64,000 nucleotides of DNA. Origin: Minwuia sp. Its GTDB lineage: Bacteria > Pseudomonadota > Alphaproteobacteria > Minwuiales > Minwuiaceae. Below the pieces are notes generated by a model. The model ran no database searches. It was not told the origin of the DNA and saw only the letters and a list, made by a program, of their open reading frames with translations. This document shows, in pieces, positions 54,070 to 62,399 of the stretch; positions within the stretch are counted from its first letter, which is position 1, and every line of letters begins with the position of its first letter. The stretch is taken from positions 186,001-250,000 of the forward strand of contig JARGPL010000015.1 in assembly GCA_029210175.1 (NCBI GenBank). Direction: 5' to 3'. A program made the position numbers and the translations under genes.

Positions 54070-54996
54070 TCAGGTGTTCAGGAAATTCAGTTTCAGCCCC
54101 GGCACTGGCCATTCCATCCGTGCCAGCTTGCCTGTGGAACTGAGAGTGATCCACGCCGTCTTCATGTCTGGCCCGCCAAAGCAGATGTTCGTTGTGACCA
54201 CATCCGGCATCGCAACATGGCGAATGTTTGCCCCGTCGGGTGAGATGACCGTGATGCCGCCATTGTGGATCGTGGCCACACAGACATTGCCTTCACTGTC
54301 GATGGCGAGCGAATCCAGCAGTTGATGGCCGGGCAATCCGGCAACCAGGCGGCCCTGATGGCCGCGAATTGGCTGCCTTCTTGCGGACAGTTTGCCTGGT
54401 CCGCTCAAGCCATAGGCCCAGACACGGCCTGTGTGTGTCTCGGCGACATAAAGCTCGTCCTCGGCTGGTGAAAGGCCGACACCGTTCGGCGCCTCGGAGG
54501 GGAAGATGACTTCCTCGATATGTGATCCGTCAGGCTGCGCGTAGTAGATGCCGGTCACGTCCCGGTCCCGTTCGCGGATCTTGCCGTGATCGGTGAACCA
54601 GAACCCGCCGGACCGGTCGAAGACAATATCGTTCGGTCCCTTCAGCGGATGGCCATCGCAGTGGGTGTAAAGCGTCTCGACCACACCCGTTTCGAGATCG
54701 ATCCGCTCGATCCTGCCGCCTGAGTAATCGTCCGGCTGATCCAGTGGAAACAGCCGCCCCTTGCTTTCCAGAATGCGAAAACCGCCATTGTTGCAGACGT
54801 AGCATTTGCCGTCCGGTCCGATCGCTGCCCCGTTCGGTCCGCCGCCTGGTGTGGCGACGACCGTCTTCGTGCCGTCGGGATGCACGCGCGTCAGTCGACC
54901 GGCAGCGATCTCCACCACAAGCACATCGCCATCTGGCAACGCAATCGGCCCCTCAGGAAAACGCAGTCCTTCGGCCACAATCGTGAAATCAGTCAT
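54070..54996 (-). CDS. SMP-30/gluconolactonase family protein
   Basis: The 308-residue six-bladed propeller has metal-binding residues in EGLRFPEGPIALPDG (Glu), KGPNDIVFDRSGGFWFTDHG (Asn/Asp), EAPNGVGLSPAEDELYVAET and the LDSLAIDSEGNVCVA segment (Asp). Members are lactonases acting on sugar or other lactones. It is cytoplasmic and stands alone. The substrate is unknown. Confidence 0.88.
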   Translation of the reverse strand: MTDFTIVAEGLRFPEGPIALPDGDVLVVEIAAGRLTRVHPDGTKTVVATPGGGPNGAAIGPDGKCYVCNNGGFRILESKGRLFPLDQPDDYSGGRIERIDLETGVVETLYTHCDGHPLKGPNDIVFDRSGGFWFTDHGKIRERDRDVTGIYYAQPDGSHIEEVIFPSEAPNGVGLSPAEDELYVAETHTGRVWAYGLSGPGKLSARRQPIRGHQGRLVAGLPGHQLLDSLAIDSEGNVCVATIHNGGITVISPDGANIRHVAMPDVVTTNICFGGPDMKTAWITLSSTGKLARMEWPVPGLKLNFLNT

Positions 54997-55131
54997 TTGA
55001 TGATTCTCCCCGATCCGGATGGTCGATCAGATCCGGCGATCTGACAACCCGTTGGCTTAACTGTTCATTGATGGATTTGGTTGCATCTTGCGCCGCAACG
55101 ATACCGATCCACTTCCGGGAGACACCGAACC

Positions 55132-56727
55132 ATGCAACAGCACAATTCAGAGACCACCGGTCTGACCCTCCGTCTGGATCCCTTTGGTGAAATCGGTGAA
55201 CTGAATGGTGATTCCGATCGTCTGCTGGGCCGGTCCAGTGTCGACCTCTGGCGTCGGCCCGTTTCGGACATCTTCAGCGCGGAGGCGAGCGCCACGCTCA
55301 GCCAGGCGCTTGGTGACATGACACAGGGCAAGGCAACCGAACGCCGTGTCATCGCCTATGATCGCCCCGACGGCCAACAGACCCACTTTGATCTTCGCGT
55401 TGGTCCGGCTGGCAAGGTGCCAGGGGATGGATACCTGGTCCGTCTCGCACCGACGCGTGCACCTGACGCATGGGAGCCTGCCGCCACCGATGCGGCTCTC
55501 GTCGGAACGGATGATGATGCAGGCAGCAGTCTGGATCGCATGGCGGGTCTGATGTCGGATGGCAAGGCGGGGCAGGGTATCACGCTGATGTCTGTCGATG
55601 GCGGGCTTGGTGCCTTCAATGGGCCGGACGCCGCGATGCACTTCCGGCGGATCGTGGACGCAAGTGCCCGCAGCCTGGGTGCAACAGGCACAGCCGACCT
55701 GTCGGATGGCGCTTACGGGGTTATCCACGGGGATGACTATGATGGCGCGCGCCTGGTCAGCGATGTGGGACAGGAAGCGGCTTCGCGCGGCATCCTGAAG
55801 GATGCGGACAGTCTGTCTGCCGAGACTGTGGTCGCGGATGCGACCAGTGTTTCTGCCGATGCGGTGCGCGGGACATTGAGCCACATGCTGGGGGGGCTGC
55901 GGCGTGGTCTGACCCGGGGCTTCAAGCGTTCCAACCTGCGGGAAGCGCACGGGAAAGCCCTGACCGCCGCCGAAAAGATGCTGGGCGATGTGCGCCAGGC
56001 CATCAAGGACGGTGCCTTTGTGCGTCGCATGCGCCCCATCCTGAGCCTGAAGCGCAACAAGGTGGCGATGCATGGCATTGGTGCCGACCTGCAACTGAAT
56101 GGGGAACTGGTCGCCCCCGAACAGATCTTTGGTCTGGTCGACAGCGATGATGTGCAATGCGATTTCGAGACCGCTTGCGTGGCGCAGGCCATCAAGCATC
56201 ATCTGGAGGCCAAGACGTGGCAGTCGATTTCGTTCCGGGCGCTGGTGTCGATCCGTCAGGACTACCTGCTGCGCCAGGATGTGCGCCAGCGGATAGCGTC
56301 TTTGGCCAAGGCCAGCGGCATCGACCGTACCAACCTGATCCTGCGCCCTTACGAGCCACTCAGCGGCAACCTGAACGGCAAGGGGAGCGCGCTGGTGGGT
56401 GATGAGAGCACGGATGCCCCATGGTGCCTCTCGGTGCCTGACTTCTATGCCTTTGTCGCGGGCGATGCTGACCGGCGGGAACGTCCGATCGAGATGGTGG
56501 AAAAGACTCAGGGTTACATCGAGATCGCAGCGGATCGGATCATGGGCCTTCTGGCGCAGAAGGACGGACGCTTTCTGGTACGTGGGCTGGTCGAGAACTG
56601 GCGCGGGCGGCAGATCGAACTCATCGCCACAAGCGTCAACAAGGCCGAACAGCAGCAGACCATTGCCGATCTGGGCATTCGCTACGCCCGGGGCCAGCTG
56701 ATCGGTGGCTGGGAGAGCCGCTACTGA
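55132..56727 (+). CDS. PAS-like plus degenerate EAL domain protein
   Basis: This is a 531-residue protein. A PAS-like region at about 10-110 (RLDPFGEIGELNGDSDRLLG, VIAYDRPDGQQTHFDLRV) and an Asp/Ala-rich linker precede an EAL-type fold at about 300-528 (RQAIKDGAFVRRMRPILSLKR, ending IRYARGQLIGGW). The catalytic E-x-L is replaced by MHGIGADLQ and other metal ligands are not evident, so c-di-GMP hydrolysis is unlikely. It may bind c-di-GMP or protein partners instead. Confidence 0.75.
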   Translation: MQQHNSETTGLTLRLDPFGEIGELNGDSDRLLGRSSVDLWRRPVSDIFSAEASATLSQALGDMTQGKATERRVIAYDRPDGQQTHFDLRVGPAGKVPGDGYLVRLAPTRAPDAWEPAATDAALVGTDDDAGSSLDRMAGLMSDGKAGQGITLMSVDGGLGAFNGPDAAMHFRRIVDASARSLGATGTADLSDGAYGVIHGDDYDGARLVSDVGQEAASRGILKDADSLSAETVVADATSVSADAVRGTLSHMLGGLRRGLTRGFKRSNLREAHGKALTAAEKMLGDVRQAIKDGAFVRRMRPILSLKRNKVAMHGIGADLQLNGELVAPEQIFGLVDSDDVQCDFETACVAQAIKHHLEAKTWQSISFRALVSIRQDYLLRQDVRQRIASLAKASGIDRTNLILRPYEPLSGNLNGKGSALVGDESTDAPWCLSVPDFYAFVAGDADRRERPIEMVEKTQGYIEIAADRIMGLLAQKDGRFLVRGLVENWRGRQIELIATSVNKAEQQQTIADLGIRYARGQLIGGWESRY

Positions 56728-56824
56728 TCCCGCGCATGGCCGGTACCAGCGCCTGAATCTTTGCGCCCATCCTGCTGCCGTGCGACGTTCCCTTCCACAG
56801 GCGTGACGTGGGGAGGCGGCATCC

Positions 56825-57778
56825 TTGAGCGTGGATATTCGACAGCCGGACACAGGTGGCGGTGCAGGGGCTTCCAGGTCGTCGGACCTGTTGCCCCAGT
56901 TCGCGCTGCTGGTCGCTGCAGTGCTGCTCGGCAGTTCGTTCGTTGCGGCCCGTGCAATCATGGACCATTCGGACAGTCCGGCGACGCTCGGGTTCCTGCG
57001 CTACATCCTTGCTGCGGTGTGCCTGTTGCCACTGGTTCTGCGCAGGGCCCACTGGCAGATGCGTCGCACCGATGTCGGGTTGGCGCTGGGGCTGGGCGTG
57101 CTGCAGTTCGGCCTGTTTCACCTTTTCGTGAACACGGCCTTGCAGGAAATTCCGGCTGCGCGCGGGGCGGTGATCTTCGCACTTGTGCCCATTCTCACCA
57201 TGTTGATCGCTGCCGCTGGCGGGCGCGACAGCCTGTCGTGGATCATGACCGTCGCCGCCGCGCTGTCGTTCGCCGGCGTTTCCCTGGTCGTCGGTGAAAA
57301 GGCATTCAGCCCGTCCGTCGGGGGTGACAGCCTGTGGGGGGAGGGGCTGTTCTTCCTCGCCGTCTGCTGTGGTGCGACCTACAACGCCTTTTCCGCGCGG
57401 CTCTACCAACGCTATTCGGTCGCCGCCGTGTCGATGCTGGCCATGCTGGGTGGCGTCATCACCCTGCTGCCCTTCGCGGTGGCGGAGGGGCTGTTCACGA
57501 CCGGGCCCGGGTACACGACGAAGGACTGGTGGCTGGGGGTCTATCTGGCTGTCTTCGGCGGCACGGCCAGCATGCTGCTGTTCAACTGGGGCCTTCAGCA
57601 GATGTCGCCCACCCGCGCGGCAATCTGGGTGCCCATGAGCCCCATTGCCGCGACGGCGTTCGGTGCGCTGCTGCTGGATGAAATCATCACACCACTGTTC
57701 ATGGTGGGACTGGTCTGTGCGGTTGCCGGCCCCTTGCTGGTCAGCTGGGGAAGAGGGAGGAGACAACGCAATGGCTGA
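56825..57778 (+). CDS. EamA/DMT family transporter
   Basis: The 317-residue inner-membrane protein has ten predicted helices arranged as two EamA repeats (LGFLRYILAAVCLLPLVL in the first, ISP-like SPIAATAFGALLLDEIITP in the second). The family exports or imports small metabolites such as amino acids. The start TTG 56825 is uncertain. The SDR gene starts inside its last codons. Confidence 0.87.
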   Translation: MSVDIRQPDTGGGAGASRSSDLLPQFALLVAAVLLGSSFVAARAIMDHSDSPATLGFLRYILAAVCLLPLVLRRAHWQMRRTDVGLALGLGVLQFGLFHLFVNTALQEIPAARGAVIFALVPILTMLIAAAGGRDSLSWIMTVAAALSFAGVSLVVGEKAFSPSVGGDSLWGEGLFFLAVCCGATYNAFSARLYQRYSVAAVSMLAMLGGVITLLPFAVAEGLFTTGPGYTTKDWWLGVYLAVFGGTASMLLFNWGLQQMSPTRAAIWVPMSPIAATAFGALLLDEIITPLFMVGLVCAVAGPLLVSWGRGRRQRNG

Positions 57779-58607
57779 TCTGACAGGCAAGGTGGCGATC
57801 ATCACGGGCGCGGCGCGTTACCGGGGAATCGGGCGGGCCATCGCGCTGCGGCTCGCGCAGGATGGCGCGGATATGGTGGTATCAGCGCGCGGGCAGGCCG
57901 GGCCTGCGCCGGAACATGAACAGCAGATGGGTTGGGACGGTACCGCGTCGCTGGCTGCGGAGATCAAGGCGCTGGGGCGCAGGGTCGAAGCGGTTGCCTG
58001 TGACGTGACCGATCGCCAGCAGGTGGCGGCAATGGTCGATGGTGTCGTCGCTTCGTTCGGGCGGCTGGACATCATCATCAACAATGCCGGCGTGCCAAGC
58101 GGTGCAGGCGCATCGCCGATCATCGACATGGACGATGACGACTGGTTTCGCACCGTCGATGTCAATCTGAACGGCGTCTATCACGTGTCGAAGGCCGGTG
58201 CGCGGGCCATGCTGGCCGCTGGCAATGGCGGCGCGATCGTCAACCTGTCGTCCACTGCCGGTCGCGTCGGCATGGCCAACTATGGTGCCTATTCAGCCAC
58301 CAAGTTCGGGGTGATCGGTCTGACCCAGCAGATGGCGGCTGAACTCGCCGCGGCTGGGATCCGGGTGAACTGCATCTGCCCCGGGTCCACGGACACGGAC
58401 ATGATGGACGGCACGTTCCGGCGCGTGGCAGGCCACGTCGGCACGGAATTCGACAGGATCAAGAAGGGCGTCCGCCGTCAGGTGCCGATGGGTCGCCAGG
58501 GGGATGTCGCCGAACAGGCCGCCGCCGTGGCGTTCCTGGCCAGCGATGATGCCAGCTACATCACCGGGCAGACCCTGAATGTGGATGGTGGCCTGCGCAT
58601 GGACTGA
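57771..58607 (+). CDS. Short-chain dehydrogenase/reductase
   Basis: This 278-residue SDR has the cofactor loop TGAARYRGIGRAIA (a slightly expanded glycine motif), IINNAGVPSG, catalytic Ser in NLSSTAGRVGMANYGAYSAT (Tyr) with Lys next, and YITGQTLNVDGG at the end. It overlaps the transporter stop by 8 bases, so both probably serve one compound. The substrate is unknown. Confidence 0.88.
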   Translation: MADLTGKVAIITGAARYRGIGRAIALRLAQDGADMVVSARGQAGPAPEHEQQMGWDGTASLAAEIKALGRRVEAVACDVTDRQQVAAMVDGVVASFGRLDIIINNAGVPSGAGASPIIDMDDDDWFRTVDVNLNGVYHVSKAGARAMLAAGNGGAIVNLSSTAGRVGMANYGAYSATKFGVIGLTQQMAAELAAAGIRVNCICPGSTDTDMMDGTFRRVAGHVGTEFDRIKKGVRRQVPMGRQGDVAEQAAAVAFLASDDASYITGQTLNVDGGLRMD

Positions 58608-58628
58608 CGGCATGGCGTCGATCGTTTC

Positions 58629-58659
58629 GCGCCGGGGTCCCGCGCCGGGGTCCCGCGCC
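58629..58659. repeat. Short tandem repeat after the SDR gene
   Basis: The 13-base unit GCGCCGGGGTCCC occurs twice (58629-58641, 58642-58654) followed by GCGCC. It lies in the 129-base gap before cinA. Probably replication slippage, with no known role. Confidence 0.7.
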
Positions 58660-58736
58660 TGCGGCAAGGCTTGACCGGGAAGCTTTGGCGCGGGAACACT
58701 GATGTTTCAACTGGTTATTCTTTGGGAGGTCTGGAA

Positions 58737-59285
58737 ATGTCGGGTGCGGGAATGGATGAACTGCTGGCGCTTGGTGTGGAAGTCGGGGCAATGCTGACGG
58801 CGCGCGGGGAACGGGTCGCGGTCGCCGAGTCATCATCCGGCGGTCTGCTGTCCGCCGCCTTGCTGGCTGTGCCCGGTGCCTCTGCCTATTACCGTGGCGG
58901 GGCTGTCATCTACAACCGCATGTCCATCAGGGAACTGACAGGGCTGGACATAAAGGCATTGATGAAGACCGGCATCCGGTCCAGTTCGGAGCCTTTCGCG
59001 GCCTGTCTGGCAGAGGCGGTGAAGACCAACATGCGCGGGGACTGGGGGCTTTCCGAAACAGGCGCTGCGGGACCGACGGGTAATGGCTACGGGGATGCCG
59101 CAGGGCACAGTTGCTGCGCTGTTGCAGGGGCTGCAACGGCTGCAACGGCTGCAACGGTTACCCGCACGCTGGAGACCGGGGACAGTGACCGTCCGGCGAA
59201 CATGGTCCGCTTTGCCATTGCTGCCCTGACCCTGTTCAGGGATGAGCTTGCCGCCGCCCCTGAAAAGACTGCAGAAACCGCGTAA
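58737..59285 (+). CDS. CinA-family protein (nicotinamide-nucleotide amidohydrolase domain)
   Basis: The protein is 182 residues from ATG 58737 with GGGAGG upstream. VAVAESSSGGLLSAALLAVPGASAYYRGG is the CinA C-terminal domain signature with the catalytic Ser. SETGAAGPTGNGYG is the second motif. It would deamidate NMN in NAD recycling. A 9-base in-frame triplication (ATA repeats) lies at 59131-59157. It may have been altered by slippage. Confidence 0.85.
   Translation: MSGAGMDELLALGVEVGAMLTARGERVAVAESSSGGLLSAALLAVPGASAYYRGGAVIYNRMSIRELTGLDIKALMKTGIRSSSEPFAACLAEAVKTNMRGDWGLSETGAAGPTGNGYGDAAGHSCCAVAGAATAATAATVTRTLETGDSDRPANMVRFAIAALTLFRDELAAAPEKTAETA
59131..59157. repeat. Three in-frame 9-base tandem repeats inside the cinA-like gene
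   Basis: CTGCAACGG is repeated exactly three times, encoding a short Ala-Thr-Ala run. Slippage would add or remove three residues without breaking the frame. Confidence 0.8.
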
Positions 59286-59319
59286 TCCGGTCGATCTGAC
59301 AGTGGACAACGGGGGCCAT

Positions 59320-59790
59320 TCAGCCTGACAGCGGCAGCTGTTCGCGACGCATCGTGAACCGGTCGTCGCGGTCGCGCGGGATCTTCATGATGCCGTTGGC
59401 CCGCAGCACTGGCGTGTCGTTGACGTTCAATGTGGCATTGCAGAACACCATGCGCGGCGTCGCACGGATTACCTCCGTGCGCCCTTCGACCCATTCCCCG
59501 ACCATGACGGGGACGAGGAAATCGCAGTTCAGGTTGATGGTGGGCAGGAACTTCCGCAGCTTCAATGCGACTGTGGCGCCGAAGGCGACCTGGACATCCA
59601 CCAGGGTAGCCAGCATGCCACCGTGACAGCTGCCTGACGGGTTCAGGTGCTTCTCTGCCACGCGGAATCCCAGATGCGCCTCCCCATCGACAATACGGCC
59701 GAATACGGGACCAACGAGACCGAACATGCCTTCGGTATCGCCGAAGACCTTGAATCCCTTGGGGGCATCGTGTTCCTGTTCCGGTGTCAT
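59320..59790 (-). CDS. PaaI-family thioesterase (first of two)
   Basis: The 156-residue hotdog protein has SGSCHGGMLATLVDVQVAFGA (catalytic HGGM), then LNCDFLVPVMVGEWVEGRTEV. It hydrolyses acyl- or phenylacetyl-CoA-type thioesters. It overlaps the start of its paralogue by 4 bases and probably arose by duplication. There is no clear substrate clue. Confidence 0.85.
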   Translation of the reverse strand: MTPEQEHDAPKGFKVFGDTEGMFGLVGPVFGRIVDGEAHLGFRVAEKHLNPSGSCHGGMLATLVDVQVAFGATVALKLRKFLPTINLNCDFLVPVMVGEWVEGRTEVIRATPRMVFCNATLNVNDTPVLRANGIMKIPRDRDDRFTMRREQLPLSG

Positions 59791-60239
59791 TGGAAAAGTT
59801 CCTTTGGATCAAGGGCATTGGGATCACCGTTGCGCGGCAGCTTGAAGATGCCAGCGGCGCGGGCGATCAGGGTTCCGTCCTGCTTGATGATGCGGCAGTC
59901 GGTGAACATCGTGCTGCCGCCACGTTTCAGCACTTCCGTCCTGCCCTGCACCCAGTCGCCAACGACAGCAGGGGCCAGGAAGTCCACATTGACCGATACG
60001 GTGGGGATGAACAGACCCGTGTCCAGCTGGTAGTTCAGCGAGGAATTGAGCTGCATGTCCACCAGTGTCATCAGCATGCCGCCGTGCAGGGTTTCGCCCG
60101 CGTTCGTGTGCCTGCTTTCGACACGGAACCCGAGAATCAGATGACCGCCCTCGTCACGCCAATAGAGCGGTCCATTGCCTTCGATGAAGGGCGCAGGCAA
60201 GCGGGCCGGGCGGAACCCGGCAGGTATTGTCGTTTCCAT
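59787..60239 (-). CDS. PaaI-family thioesterase (second of two)
   Basis: The 150-residue protein from ATG 60239 has GETLHGGMLMTLVDMQLNSSL and VNVDFLAPAVVGDWVQGRTEV, matching its neighbour's motifs. The two genes are translationally coupled and may form a heteromeric hotdog assembly. An earlier start at 60278 lacks family residues. Confidence 0.85.
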   Translation of the reverse strand: METTIPAGFRPARLPAPFIEGNGPLYWRDEGGHLILGFRVESRHTNAGETLHGGMLMTLVDMQLNSSLNYQLDTGLFIPTVSVNVDFLAPAVVGDWVQGRTEVLKRGGSTMFTDCRIIKQDGTLIARAAGIFKLPRNGDPNALDPKELFQ

Positions 60240-60255
60240 CGTGTTCCTTGTCTTC

Positions 60256-61212
60256 TCAGCGGATCGCCGGTGCCACATCTGCCATGAAGGCGGACATGCG
60301 GTCCGTGGTCGCCTGCGCGTCAGGGGCCGTGAAGTTGAGCATCAGGCTGCCGAACCCCTGTTCCTTCATCCGACCTATGTCATCGGCAATCGCATCGGCG
60401 GACCCGGTCAGGATCATGCGGTCGCCATCCTTGTTCTGCACCTCGTCGCCCAGATTGTACCAGTGGCTCCAGTACGCCAGGTCCAGGGTAGCAAGATCAC
60501 GTCCTTCTTCATCGGCGATGCCTTTCAGCCGATCAAGCCGCTTGGCGATGCGCGCGTGTGTGTCCATGGGGAATTTCGGATTGTTGCCGATCGGATACCA
60601 GGCATCGCCTTTGCGCACCGCGCGTCGGAGGGCCGGTGCGCTTTCCCCGCCTGTCCAGATCGGCACACCAGGTTTCTGCACCGGATTGGGCAGCACCGAG
60701 ACGTTGCTGAAATTCACGTACTGGCCCGCATGGCTGACGGTCTTGCCCGCCCATACCTTGCGGAAGACATCGATGTATTCGTCCGTCACGGCCCCGCGTT
60801 CGGCGTAGGGGGGCAGTTCCAGTGCCTCGAACTCCTCCTCCATCCAGCCTGCACCACAGCCCAGTACCATGCGACCACCGGACAGCTGATCGATGGTCGC
60901 GACCATCTTGGCTGTCAGCAGGGCCGGGCGATGCGGTACGACCATGACGGATGTCAGCAACCGCAGCCGGGTCGTCATGGCGGCCACGAATGACAGGGCG
61001 ACCAGTGTGTCCATGCATTCCCCATTGGCAGTGCCGGGGAAGGAGCCATCGGCGCTGTAGGGATATGTGCTGTCGATGGAGACCGGGATGACCACATGAT
61101 CCGGCACGACGACATGACTGAAGCCGAGTGTTTCGCCGGTCGTGGCAATGGTCCGCAAATCCGCTGGATTGGCAAGCGGTCCACGGGTAAACCAGGCAAA
61201 TCCGAATTCCAT
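60256..61212 (-). CDS. LLM-class (luciferase-like) flavin-dependent oxidoreductase
   Basis: The 318-residue TIM-barrel protein starts MEFGFAWFTRGPLANPADLRTIA. It has SHVVVPDHVVIP, MTTRLRLLTSVMVVPHRPALLTAKM and GGRMVLGCGAGWMEEEFEALE, the LLM pattern. It uses FMN or F420 to oxidise an unknown substrate. It lies 16 bases downstream of the start of the second thioesterase on the same strand and divergent from the PPOX-type gene. Confidence 0.86.
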   Translation of the reverse strand: MEFGFAWFTRGPLANPADLRTIATTGETLGFSHVVVPDHVVIPVSIDSTYPYSADGSFPGTANGECMDTLVALSFVAAMTTRLRLLTSVMVVPHRPALLTAKMVATIDQLSGGRMVLGCGAGWMEEEFEALELPPYAERGAVTDEYIDVFRKVWAGKTVSHAGQYVNFSNVSVLPNPVQKPGVPIWTGGESAPALRRAVRKGDAWYPIGNNPKFPMDTHARIAKRLDRLKGIADEEGRDLATLDLAYWSHWYNLGDEVQNKDGDRMILTGSADAIADDIGRMKEQGFGSLMLNFTAPDAQATTDRMSAFMADVAPAIR

Positions 61213-61239
61213 CTTGTACCTCCCTGCGTACAGCTCTGA

Positions 61240-61707
61240 ATGACCAACGATAAGGCGCTGCCCGCGCCGGGAGAACCCATGATAATCTCGCAACAGCAAC
61301 GCGCCTTTCTCAGCCGGCGACCTGTCGGGCGATTGGGCACGGCGAGCGGCGACGGGTTTCCGCATGTCGTGCCAGTGTGCTTCGCCCTGGCTGGCGACAC
61401 GGTCTTCATCCCGATCGACGAGAAGAAAAAGACAGGCGACCCGCGCCTGCTGAAGCGTCTGCGCAATATCATGGAGAACGAGAAGGTCTGCCTGTTGGTC
61501 GATCGCTACTCCGAGGACTGGGCTGAACTTGGCTGGGTCATGCTGCGCGGCAAGGCAAGGGTCGAGATGGTTGCCGCCGAGGTTCATACAGCTGTCCAAC
61601 TGCTTCGGGTGCGGTATCACCAATACGCCGATATGGACCTGGAAAGCCGACCGATCATCGTCATCGACGTCGACCTGTGTACGCACTGGGGCGATCTGAC
61701 GAGATAG
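61240..61707 (+). CDS. Pyridoxamine 5'-phosphate oxidase-fold protein (TIGR03668-like)
   Basis: The protein is 155 residues. The split-barrel motif FLSRRPVGRLGTASGDGFPHVVPV and KKTGDPRLLKRLRNIMENEKVCLLVDRY match PPOX-class proteins named as F420-dependent in actinobacteria. The cofactor here could be FMN or F420. A start at 61279 (MIISQQQ) is also possible. The start sits 28 bases from the divergent LLM gene. Confidence 0.8.
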   Translation: MTNDKALPAPGEPMIISQQQRAFLSRRPVGRLGTASGDGFPHVVPVCFALAGDTVFIPIDEKKKTGDPRLLKRLRNIMENEKVCLLVDRYSEDWAELGWVMLRGKARVEMVAAEVHTAVQLLRVRYHQYADMDLESRPIIVIDVDLCTHWGDLTR

Positions 61708-61752
61708 GGCCATGCCATCGGCACGGCGCCCATCCCGCCAATTCATTCGCAA

Positions 61753-62223
61753 TCACGCCACGTTTTCGCGGCCAAGCCGCATGTGTGGCGTGCCGTCTGA
61801 TCTTTTCTGCGGTGAAATACCGTCAGGTCCGATCTGACAGGCCACGCGTTTGCGGAACGATGAAAAGCTATCAAACGTCACGACGTCGACTGCCGCATCG
61901 AACTCTATGCTCACGCGCGCAAGCCGGTCCCTGGACAGCATGTTCACCGCCCGAACCTCCCCACGGAAGGGTTGGCCCATGAACAGGCCCTGGACCCGAT
62001 CCCCCGGCATCAGACGCAGCGCATTGGGGGCAGGGGCCTTGGCTGCTGGTGCTGAGGGCATTGTCGCCGCAGCCGTATTCCAGTCACGGAACCCGTGCTG
62101 GCGGGCCACGGCCTCCAGTGCCTGGGCGTGGCTCATGCTCTGACCGGTCTCGGCCAGAACGCTGCGCAGACGCTTGGCCTGCTGCTTCATGCTGATGGTG
62201 TCTGTCTGCTGGATACCAGACAT
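61753..62223 (-). CDS. Glyoxalase-associated N-terminal domain protein
   Basis: The protein is 156 residues from ATG 62223. The first part (SMKQQAKRLRSVLAETGQ, SHAQALEAVARQHGFRDWNT) matches the small helical domain that often precedes glyoxalase superfamily domains. The rest (LMPGDRVQGLFMGQPFRGEV, FDSFSSFRKRVACQIG) is a beta-rich module I do not recognise. No signal peptide. Function is unknown. Confidence 0.65.
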   Translation of the reverse strand: MSGIQQTDTISMKQQAKRLRSVLAETGQSMSHAQALEAVARQHGFRDWNTAAATMPSAPAAKAPAPNALRLMPGDRVQGLFMGQPFRGEVRAVNMLSRDRLARVSIEFDAAVDVVTFDSFSSFRKRVACQIGPDGISPQKRSDGTPHMRLGRENVA

Positions 62224-62399
62224 GGCTTGTCTCCGATCTCGCACACCTGCTGCAAAGGATAGTGGGGGCCTGCGTTGCCACCGATCAGGGCGTGCTGAAA
62301 GGTAGACAGTTCGTTCCCGACTTCACCGTTGCCAAAAAGGCATGCAGGCGGCAGGTGTCGGTGACCAAGGCCGCTATATGTTGCGAGACAGGGGTTTCG

